Shown: positions 13,861 to 18,814 of the stretch, one piece after another | Numbering within the stretch: the first letter of the stretch is position 1 | Layout: each line of letters starts with the position of its first letter | Assembly (NCBI GenBank): GCA_002509665.1 | Contig: DADN01000256.1 | Coordinates: 1 to 18,814 of the forward strand | Length of the DNA: 18,814 nucleotides | Direction of reading: 5' to 3' | Source of the DNA: Methanobacterium sp. UBA8 | GTDB lineage: Archaea; Methanobacteriota; Methanobacteria; Methanobacteriales; Methanobacteriaceae | The notes under the pieces: generated by a model | Told to the model about the DNA's origin: nothing | Seen by the model: only the letters and a program-made list of their open reading frames with translations | Database searches by the model: none | Program-made: the position numbers and the translations under genes

Positions 13861-14424
13861 TCAATCACTGACTTTAGTATCTAATTCACATTTTTTTAAA
13901 TGTATTTTGCTGGATTTTCCTACTTTAAACTCATTTATTTTATAGTGGTCACCTGTAATCTCTTCTATCCCTGCTCGGGTAATTATTGTAATTGGTTGGA
14001 GATATTCAGTTAATAGGTTTTCCACCATTTCTGGTTTGTTATCTATACTATAACTCTTTAAATAGATTTTAAGGTCATCATTGTTGATGTGATAGTCTAT
14101 ATTTTCTACATATTTTGATTTATTACTGAACTGATTTAAAATTTGATTTGTAGATTCATTAGCTGTTTGGAAATCTATATTCTGAAAGTTTTGTTTCCAT
14201 TCATCCCATATCATCTTACCTATGGAACGGCCAAGGGAATTTGTTCCATTTTTTAACTGAATAAACTCATTATATTTTAACCATATCTCCATAGCTTCGA
14301 CCATTGCTTTACTGTACCATCCTTTTTCAAACTTGTATTTTTGAGATGCTACTTTTTTGAATTTATAATCCAGATCGTGAGGTATGGCTACGGTTGCTCT
14401 TTTAAGATCATTAGGTTTATTCAT
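13861..14424 (-). CDS. putative regulator: ribbon-helix-helix-like N-terminus with V4R-like C-terminus
   Basis: A 187-residue soluble protein. The N-terminus has the form of a ribbon-helix-helix DNA-binding unit: a strand LKRATVAIP (7-15), a helix DLDYKFKKVASQKYK, then a Gly-containing turn and a second helix (WYSKAMVEAMEIWL). The C-terminal half resembles, by eye, the V4R protein encoded at 15249: NIDYHINNDDLKIYLKSYSI (108-127) against SMDYKVTDDGVEMTVNNCRV, and AGIEEITGDHYKI...SKIHLKKCEL against AAMMEEVTGDPFI...SKIVLKKF. The V4R cysteines and histidines are not kept. It may thus be a DNA-binding protein with a non-metal ligand domain. The start is taken at ATG 14424, after GTGGTG; a GTG at 14433 is in frame. 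Divergent to the roadblock cluster, which it may control. Family assignment is tentative. Confidence 0.65.
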   Translation of the reverse strand: MNKPNDLKRATVAIPHDLDYKFKKVASQKYKFEKGWYSKAMVEAMEIWLKYNEFIQLKNGTNSLGRSIGKMIWDEWKQNFQNIDFQTANESTNQILNQFSNKSKYVENIDYHINNDDLKIYLKSYSIDNKPEMVENLLTEYLQPITIITRAGIEEITGDHYKINEFKVGKSSKIHLKKCELDTKVSD

Positions 14425-14580
14425 AGACACCACTTTTGGTACTCGAAGCTTTAATAAATGAATTTTATCATTATAATTAATTATTGAAGAATTAAGGGTA
14501 TTAATATAATTAAGTAGTTATTGTGCCCCTATAAATGTTTTTAATACTTTTTTAATTAAATTAATACATTAATACGGCTC

Positions 14581-14602
14581 TTATTACCTGCTGAGGTAAT
14601 AA
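14581..14602. promoter_or_regulatory. 9-bp inverted repeat in the divergent spacer
   Basis: TTATTACCT, spacer GCTG, then AGGTAATAA: perfect 9-bp arms. It could be an operator for the divergent genes or, on the plus strand, a hairpin. Confidence 0.45.
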
Positions 14603-14658
14603 TAAGATTTTTATGATAAAATTGTTACTTTTTACTAGATATATTTATACTTTTCGCA

Positions 14659-14668
14659 AATGCGCATT
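14659..14668. promoter_or_regulatory. perfect 10-bp palindrome in the divergent spacer
   Basis: AATGCGCATT is unusually GC-containing for this spacer and lies nine bases before the next inverted repeat. Confidence 0.3.
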
Positions 14669-14676
14669 GTCTTATA

Positions 14677-14693
14677 ATGTGATTATATCACAT
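14677..14693. promoter_or_regulatory. 7-bp inverted repeat in the divergent spacer
   Basis: ATGTGAT-TAT-ATCACAT has perfect 7-bp arms with a three-base spacer, a form typical of sites for dimeric regulators. Its left arm lies in ATAATGTGAT, a 10-mer also found upstream of pstS1 (6072) and before the gene at 2599. Confidence 0.45.
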
Positions 14694-14860
14694 ATTCACA
14701 CTTTAAATAATTATTTCCTTTGAGTAAGTTAATCATCGATATATACAGCTGTATGACTATGGAATTTGGATTAGTCCATATTATCGCGCTGCAGATCAAA
14801 AATAAAAAGAATATAAGTGGATCTGAGAAAAAACAATTAGAAACATTAGGAGATTTTAAT

Positions 14861-15235
14861 ATGGGTATTCGTGAAGACGTAGGTGGAATTTTGAATGAAC
14901 TTATGGAAAGAGCTCCTGGCGATGTCACTGGTGCTGCTCTTTTAAGGCCAGATGGTTTAATGATAGCTTCTGTTTTACCGCAAGACACTGATGAGAAACG
15001 TTTAGCTGCAATGGGTGCAGCAATTGTGGGTACTTCTCAAAGGACCTGTGATGAGTTAAGCAGGGGAGATCTGGGTGAGATCATTATTGAAGGAAATGTT
15101 GGGAAGGCTACATTCTCTTTTGCAGGTAGTAAAGGTATTTTAGCTGTACTTTCACCTAAAGAAGTAAACCTTGGACTTGTACTTATGGAAGTAGAAAGAA
15201 CAGCAGAAAAAGTAAAAGAAGTAATGGAGAAATAG
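14861..15235 (+). CDS. roadblock/LC7 domain protein 1
   Basis: A 124-residue single roadblock/LC7 domain, a fold that binds small GTPases of the MglA/Ras type and regulates their nucleotide state. The signature runs from VTGAALLRPDGLMIASVLPQ (20-39), through the helix RLAAMGAAIVGTSQRTCDEL, to strands GEIIIEGNVGKATFSF and ILAVLSPKEVNLGLVLMEV, and a C-terminal helix of alternating Glu and Lys. The start is ATG 14861, six bases after AGGAGAT; the frame stays open upstream to 14720 but that part has no family resemblance. First gene of a cluster with V4R, GTPase and two more roadblock proteins, 13 bases before the V4R gene. Confidence 0.88.
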   Translation: MGIREDVGGILNELMERAPGDVTGAALLRPDGLMIASVLPQDTDEKRLAAMGAAIVGTSQRTCDELSRGDLGEIIIEGNVGKATFSFAGSKGILAVLSPKEVNLGLVLMEVERTAEKVKEVMEK

Positions 15236-15248
15236 TAGAGGGTTTTAA

Positions 15249-15755
15249 ATGGCAGAAGATAAAAATGAAACACTGGTGGCACTGCTTCGTGATCAGCCAG
15301 ATCCTATAAATGTTTTATATGCAGCATCCTTAATGGGATTTACTAAAGGTCTATGGAAAGTATCGGGAGAAGGTTCCGGTGGAGTTACTAGAGCTTTTGG
15401 AGAAGATCTATGGTACCTTATTAAAGTAGGATCAAAAATGCTTGGAGAAGATCGAGATACCAGCAATCCCGAAAAAGCGATAGAATTCTTTGATAATTAT
15501 CTTGTGGGACGTTTTAATGTAGCTGATAGCATGGATTATAAGGTAACTGATGATGGTGTGGAAATGACGGTTAATAACTGTCGTGTTCATCATTACACAG
15601 ACTATCTGGAAGAATATGGTGTCCCTCGTTCCGTTGGATGTCCCATGGCTTTAGGGTGTGCTGCTATGATGGAAGAAGTTACAGGGGATCCTTTCATAGT
15701 CGACAGTATAGAATCTAAAGACGGAAACAGTAAAATTGTCCTGAAAAAATTTTAG
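15249..15755 (+). CDS. V4R (4-vinyl reductase) domain protein
   Basis: A 168-residue V4R-domain protein, the small-molecule-binding fold known from the sensor part of aromatic-responsive activators such as XylR and PoxR and from archaeal stand-alone proteins. Candidate metal ligands cluster at C111, H114, H115, C131 and C137, in NNCRVHHYTDYLEEYG and VGCPMALGCAAMMEEVTGD. Upstream, an N-terminal segment (about 16-50) precedes the barrel. Situated between a roadblock gene and a GTPase gene, it is well placed to act as the input sensor of that module. The ligand is unknown. Start ATG 15249 follows GAGGG and lies 13 bases after the preceding stop. Confidence 0.87.
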   Translation: MAEDKNETLVALLRDQPDPINVLYAASLMGFTKGLWKVSGEGSGGVTRAFGEDLWYLIKVGSKMLGEDRDTSNPEKAIEFFDNYLVGRFNVADSMDYKVTDDGVEMTVNNCRVHHYTDYLEEYGVPRSVGCPMALGCAAMMEEVTGDPFIVDSIESKDGNSKIVLKKF

Positions 15756-15810
15756 GATAAAAAATTTGAGATGTAAATTATAGCCAATATAAAAGGGGCG
15801 TAAATAGTTA

Positions 15811-16332
15811 ATGGCAATGGGATCTATCCTTAAAGTAGTTGTATTCGGTGCTCTTAATGCAGGGAAAACAACATTCGTCGAAAAATTAAGTGGGCAAGAT
15901 CTGCTTCTTAAAGGAGATTTTGATAGCATTACAACCAGCTTTGATTTTGTCCAGATTGAACAACAGGGATTCTTAATACATTTATTTGCAAGTCCGGGAC
16001 ATAGAAGATTTTCTTTTATGTGGAACACTCTTGCTACTGGAATGGACGGAGCTATACTTTTAATTGACTCTACTGTAGGGATATCCCCCGTTGACCATGA
16101 ACTCGTAAAGTTTATAACTGGCTATAATGTACCTTATATAATTGCTGCCAATAAAACAGATATCTGTGAAATTAAAGACTCTCAAATTCGGGAAGAACTG
16201 AGCATATCTGATGAAGTTCCTGTAGTTAACACATCAGCACTTGAAAATCAAGATCTTGAAAATATAATGGGCAGTCTTATAGAAAATATTGAAAAAAAAT
16301 TAAATAGTTTGGGTAAATCCAATGAAACTTGA
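15811..16332 (+). CDS. small Ras/MglA-like GTPase with atypical switch II
   Basis: A 173-residue GTPase of the prokaryotic small Ras-like class. G1 is GALNAGKT (13-20), switch I offers T41/T42, G4 is NKTD (114-117) and G5 is TSA (141-143). The G3 motif, DxxGQ in Ras, reads ASPGHRRFSFMW (60-71): Asp is Ala and the catalytic Gln is His. Families with GTPGQ or similar at this point, such as the GTPases of actinobacterial conservons, also lack the Asp, so the protein may still cycle but probably needs a partner to stimulate hydrolysis. Roadblock proteins are the natural partners and three are encoded beside it. AAGGGGC about ten bases upstream supports ATG 15811; ATG 15817 is an alternative. Its end overlaps the next gene by 11 bases. 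Confidence 0.9.
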   Translation: MAMGSILKVVVFGALNAGKTTFVEKLSGQDLLLKGDFDSITTSFDFVQIEQQGFLIHLFASPGHRRFSFMWNTLATGMDGAILLIDSTVGISPVDHELVKFITGYNVPYIIAANKTDICEIKDSQIREELSISDEVPVVNTSALENQDLENIMGSLIENIEKKLNSLGKSNET

Positions 16333-16672
16333 AACAAATTTCGAAAAAGCTTTAATTTCTATAAATAGGGTAACTGGAGTAAAAGACTCTATTCTGGCAG
16401 GATTAGATGGTATTCCTATAAGTAAAATTGATCAAAATACCTCTATTTTAAGTGCTACAACTGCTGCGGCACTTGGTGCAGTTAGAGAAATGATTAAAAG
16501 TATCAGTTATGGTAATTTAGAGAAATTAATTGTTGAAACAGATTCTGGAAAGATTGTCATAGAAGAATTTGGAAAAAAGCATGTTATAATAGTATTAACA
16601 GAAAATAATGCTAATATTGGAATGATCAGGATAACTCTTAAAAAAGTAGTTAAAGATTATATAGATAGTTAA
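16322..16672 (+). CDS. roadblock/LC7 domain protein 2
   Basis: A 116-residue roadblock/LC7 domain. The features are the N-terminal helix, VKDSILAGLDGIPISKI (20-36), the central helix LSATTAAALGAVREMIKSI, the strand pair LEKLIVETDSGKIVIEEFG and VIIVLTENNANIGMIRITL. It overlaps the end of the GTPase gene by 11 bases in another frame, which implies translational coupling and points to a direct complex with that GTPase. The upstream GGGTAAA is a weak ribosome binding site, consistent with coupling. Confidence 0.87.
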   Translation: MKLETNFEKALISINRVTGVKDSILAGLDGIPISKIDQNTSILSATTAAALGAVREMIKSISYGNLEKLIVETDSGKIVIEEFGKKHVIIVLTENNANIGMIRITLKKVVKDYIDS

Positions 16673-16718
16673 TCCTGTTTATAGCATTTCTAAAATCAAT
16701 TAAACCAGTGATTTAAAA

Positions 16719-17105
16719 ATGAGGCCAATTTCAGAGCAAATCTACGAAGTTCTTGAGGATATGCATGAGCGTACAGATATTAAGGAATCTTATGTTATCA
16801 GGAAGGACGGACTAATATTTACTTCAAGTAATCCCCATGTTAAAAACCAGAGGATAGCTGCAATGTCTGCATCTTTACTGGAAATTGGTAAAAAAACCCT
16901 TGAAGATGTAGGTAACGATGAGTTAAAACGCCTTTTGATAACTGGAGAGAAAATACAGATAATTATTATGGGTTTCTCCTCTGTAGCTTTGGTATGTTCT
17001 ATGAATTCGAATGCCAATACGGGTATGGTTTTTTTAAGGATGAAAAAAGCAGTAGAGGAAATATATAATATAATGCAGGAAGCTTACGGGTCTGATTCAA
17101 TATAA
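16719..17105 (+). CDS. roadblock/LC7 domain protein 3
   Basis: A 128-residue roadblock/LC7 domain, with IKESYVIRKDGLIFTSS (21-37), the helix QRIAAMSASLLEIGKKTLED, the strand pair LKRLLITGEKIQIIIMGF and the closing SNANTGMVFLRMKKAVEEI. It starts 46 bases after the previous stop with GTGAT (16708-16712) seven bases upstream. The three roadblock proteins of this cluster are clearly different in sequence, so they probably make a heteromeric regulator or serve different stages of the GTPase cycle. Last gene of the cluster. Confidence 0.87.
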   Translation: MRPISEQIYEVLEDMHERTDIKESYVIRKDGLIFTSSNPHVKNQRIAAMSASLLEIGKKTLEDVGNDELKRLLITGEKIQIIIMGFSSVALVCSMNSNANTGMVFLRMKKAVEEIYNIMQEAYGSDSI

Positions 17106-17124
17106 TGCTTGCATATCTTTTTTT
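17105..17124 (+). terminator. short T-run terminator after the roadblock cluster
   Basis: A seven-T run at 17118-17124 follows a weak TGCTTGCA hairpin shortly after the stop of the last roadblock gene. Confidence 0.4.
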
Positions 17125-17210
17125 ATTGTGAAATATTAATGCATGATTGAATTTGTTACATTTAAGTTGTTATTATTAATTTAGGGTTAATTTAAATAAT
17201 TTTGAAGCAT

Positions 17211-17597
17211 CTATAAATTATATTCACCTAAATTTGCGCCATTTTTAGCATCTATCATGATTCCACTAACACATTTATCTTTTAACATTATTGGAACGCA
17301 CCATACATATCCTCCTTTAAAATTTCCTGAAGCTTTTTGATAAAATAATGCAGGATTTCCAGGATATGCGCCTTGAACCATAATATATTTTTTAGCTATT
17401 TTTTTGGCCTGTTCTGCAGTAATCTTTGTAGTTATTTTGCTGGTTTGCGCACTAATTTCCGAGATTCCAGTATATTTATCATATATTTGTGATAATTTTT
17501 GTGTACAGTCATTATTTTGGCTGTTACTCGCTGCATATGTATTATTGATTCCTATAAGTAATATAACTAGGGTTAAGATTACTCCTCGGATTTTCAT
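17211..17597 (-). CDS. exported PepSY-like protein
   Basis: A 128-residue secreted protein. Residues 1-22 form a signal peptide (MKIRGVILTLVILLIGINNT, cleavage likely after YA). The mature part contains ITAEQAKKIAKKYI (59-72), then YVWCVPIMLKDKCVSGIMID (97-116) and AKNGANLGEYNL, the strand-helix-strand pattern of PepSY-type domains. Such domains are thought to inhibit peptidases or act outside the membrane; no specific role can be given. Cys 100 and 109 could form a disulfide, with Cys31 free. AAGGTGA (17608-17614, minus) supports the ATG at 17597. Confidence 0.7.
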   Translation of the reverse strand: MKIRGVILTLVILLIGINNTYAASNSQNNDCTQKLSQIYDKYTGISEISAQTSKITTKITAEQAKKIAKKYIMVQGAYPGNPALFYQKASGNFKGGYVWCVPIMLKDKCVSGIMIDAKNGANLGEYNL

Positions 17598-17700
17598 ATC
17601 TCTTTTTCACCTTCAAGTTAAGAAAACTTAATGTAAAATGTAACATTTTATACATTTAAATTTTTCTATTTTTAGAGAAAACAGTTTCTTCATCTATAAA

Positions 17701-17730
17701 ATAAAAACTAAAAAAGAGCAAAAAAAATTT
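17701..17730 (-). terminator. poly-T terminator of the fumarase gene
   Basis: On the minus strand three T runs, two of them interrupted only by GCTC and AG, follow the end of the fumarase gene by about 40 bases. Archaeal RNA polymerase commonly stops at such tracts without a hairpin. Confidence 0.5.
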
Positions 17731-17767
17731 TAATTTATAAATAGCTTTTTGGAAGATTTAATAAAAA

Positions 17768-18607
17768 TTAATCCTTTAAAACTGCTTTAGCATGCCTTCC
17801 AGCCCAGCACTGGATACAGACTCCTATTGGAAGTCCTGCTGTATGGGTATCTGCAGTTAGAATTTTCACATCAAGTGCGGTTGTTTTACCTCCGAGTCCC
17901 ATTGGGCCAATTCCAGTTTCGTTTATCTGGTGTAAAAGATCCTCTTCTATTTCTGCAATCATTTTATCTGGATTCCGCTGTCCAACTTTTCCAAGCAGTG
18001 CTTTTTTTGCAAGTTTCATGGCCATATCTGATAATCCACCAACTCCAACACCAACAATTATAGGAGGGCATGGTTTTCCACCGGCAGCAGTCACTGTATC
18101 CAGAACGAACTTTTTAATGCCTTCAATACCTTCTCCAGGTAGGGCCATTTTAAGGGCGTTGTTATTTTCGGATCCAATACCCTTTGGGAAAACAGTAAAT
18201 TCAATTCTTTCGTCGTCAATAAGTTCTATATCGATTTGAGGGATTAAATTACCAGTATTTGTTCCTGTATTTTCTCTTGTTAATGGATTTACCACGTTTG
18301 GACGGAGTGGTATTTCTTCACTGGCCCTTTTGACCCCATTTCTTATACCTTCATAGAGGTTTTCAACTTTTACATTACCAAGTTTAACAAAAATAATGGG
18401 GAGACCTGTATCCTGACACATTGGAACGCCAAGTTCTTCAGCAGCTTCAATATTATCAAGTATAGCTTTAAGATTTAGACGTGCAATCTTTTCATCTTCA
18501 TTTTTATATGCATCTTCAAGCGCTTTCTTGACATCGTCAGGCAACTTGATTACAGCCTCTTTGAATAAGTTGAATATTGTATCTTCTATAGTACTTTGGG
18601 TAATCAT
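17768..18607 (-). CDS. fumA: fumarate hydratase class I, alpha (N-terminal) subunit
   Basis: A 279-residue iron-sulfur hydro-lyase subunit, interconverting fumarate and malate in the incomplete reductive citrate pathway of methanogens. The three Cys ligands of the [4Fe-4S] cluster are recognisable: C64 ([10 protein letters not shown]), C180 ([13 protein letters not shown]) and C267 ([14 protein letters not shown]264 is adjacent). [10 protein letters not shown] at 114-123 and [10 protein letters not shown] at 141-150 are typical. In class I two-subunit enzymes the C-terminal beta subunit is encoded separately; no such gene follows here, so it must lie outside the window. A tartrate dehydratase alpha subunit is the main alternative. 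The start ATG 18607 is fixed by GGAGGA (minus, about 18614-18619). The segments and full length match the family. Confidence 0.9.
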   Translation of the reverse strand: MITQSTIEDTIFNLFKEAVIKLPDDVKKALEDAYKNEDEKIARLNLKAILDNIEAAEELGVPMCQDTGLPIIFVKLGNVKVENLYEGIRNGVKRASEEIPLRPNVVNPLTRENTGTNTGNLIPQIDIELIDDERIEFTVFPKGIGSENNNALKMALPGEGIEGIKKFVLDTVTAAGGKPCPPIIVGVGVGGLSDMAMKLAKKALLGKVGQRNPDKMIAEIEEDLLHQINETGIGPMGLGGKTTALDVKILTADTHTAGLPIGVCIQCWAGRHAKAVLKD

Positions 18608-18641
18608 GATAAGTCCTCCGTGAGGTGTATAAGATTTACAT

Positions 18642-18650
18642 TAATATATT
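18642..18650 (-). promoter_or_regulatory. probable TATA box of the fumarase gene
   Basis: On the minus strand ATATATTAA lies about 38 bases before the ATG, giving a predicted start near 18618 and a leader just long enough for the GGAGGA site. Bases beyond this to the window end (about 165) show only AT-rich inverted repeats and no gene. Confidence 0.4.
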
Positions 18651-18814
18651 ATCTTTAGGAGATTATACTCTTATAGATTTTCTTGATAATATTAGAAAAT
18701 ATGCAAAAAATATTATAGTGGGGATTAAAGCACTACTGTCAATTAAAGGTAAAAATCTCTTTTGAACCTTTGGGAAAATGAATATTTAAAATAAGCTTTG
18801 GATTGGTATTATAC

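Larger units (their letters stand above)
14434..14860. other. palindrome-rich divergent spacer
   Basis: This spacer separates the putative minus-strand regulator from the plus-strand roadblock cluster. No gene is supported: a plus-strand frame extending upstream from the roadblock gene to TTG 14720 lacks family similarity and would begin before the probable promoter. It contains three palindromic elements (14581-14602, 14659-14668, 14677-14693). A TATA-like AATATAAG near 14812-14819 predicts transcription of the roadblock gene from about 14841. Confidence 0.5.

Noticed and set aside
14720..14860. Upstream extension of the first roadblock protein to a TTG start
   Set aside because: The extra 47 residues have no family resemblance, a TATA-like element lies within them, and AGGAGAT is ideally placed before the ATG at 14861.
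15651..16028. 125-codon minus-strand frame opposite the V4R and GTPase genes
   Set aside because: Antisense shadow spanning two supported genes and their spacer; no domain, no ribosome binding site.
18661..18814. Possible RNA gene in the right-hand end
   Set aside because: Only AT-rich inverted repeats such as ATAATATT/AATATTAT are present, of low information content; no tRNA or other RNA signature.

Overview
The window looks like chromosomal DNA of a methanogenic archaeon of the Methanobacteriales, most likely Methanobacterium or a close relative. This rests on low GC content, GGTGA/GAGGTGAT-type ribosome binding sites, TTTAAATA-type TATA boxes about 27 bases before inferred starts, short T-run terminators, an N-terminal class I fumarase subunit encoded alone, V4R and roadblock proteins, and PhoU-family proteins with the Pst transporter. 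No species assignment is possible from sequence alone. No rRNA, tRNA, CRISPR array or insertion sequence was seen.

Layout. 1-1330: a lone receiver protein (287-724) whose phospho-acceptor Asp is Glu, lying between two copies of a perfect 19-bp repeat, then a gene-poor, repeat-rich stretch. 1331-2172: a calcineurin-like metallophosphoesterase with its own terminator. 2173-4157: a possible dead membrane-protein gene, then a membrane protein paired with a winged-helix PhoU protein. 4194-4756 (minus): two small membrane or exported proteins. 4757-5170: a spacer with two interleaved inverted repeats. 5171-5956 (minus): a short citrate synthase/citryl-CoA lyase-type enzyme, probably on a leaderless mRNA.

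6066-12572 is the phosphate uptake locus: two tandem pstS paralogues with separate promoters, pstC, pstA, pstB, a PhoU relative with degraded metal motifs, a small unassigned protein and a more typical PhoU. Including the winged-helix protein, three PhoU-family proteins lie within 9.3 kb. No PhoR/PhoB pair is present, so the winged-helix PhoU is the natural candidate for local transcriptional control.

12981-13797 holds a small winged-helix protein with a palindrome at its predicted transcription start, and a PRC-barrel protein. 13861-17105 is the most intriguing part: a minus-strand protein with a ribbon-helix-helix-like N-terminus and a V4R-like C-terminus faces, across a palindrome-rich spacer, a plus-strand cluster of roadblock, V4R, small GTPase, roadblock and roadblock genes. 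This is a plausible ligand-sensing GTPase signalling module. The window ends with minus-strand genes for an exported PepSY-like protein and the fumarate hydratase alpha (N-terminal) subunit.

All functions are inferred from reading the sequence; no database search was run.
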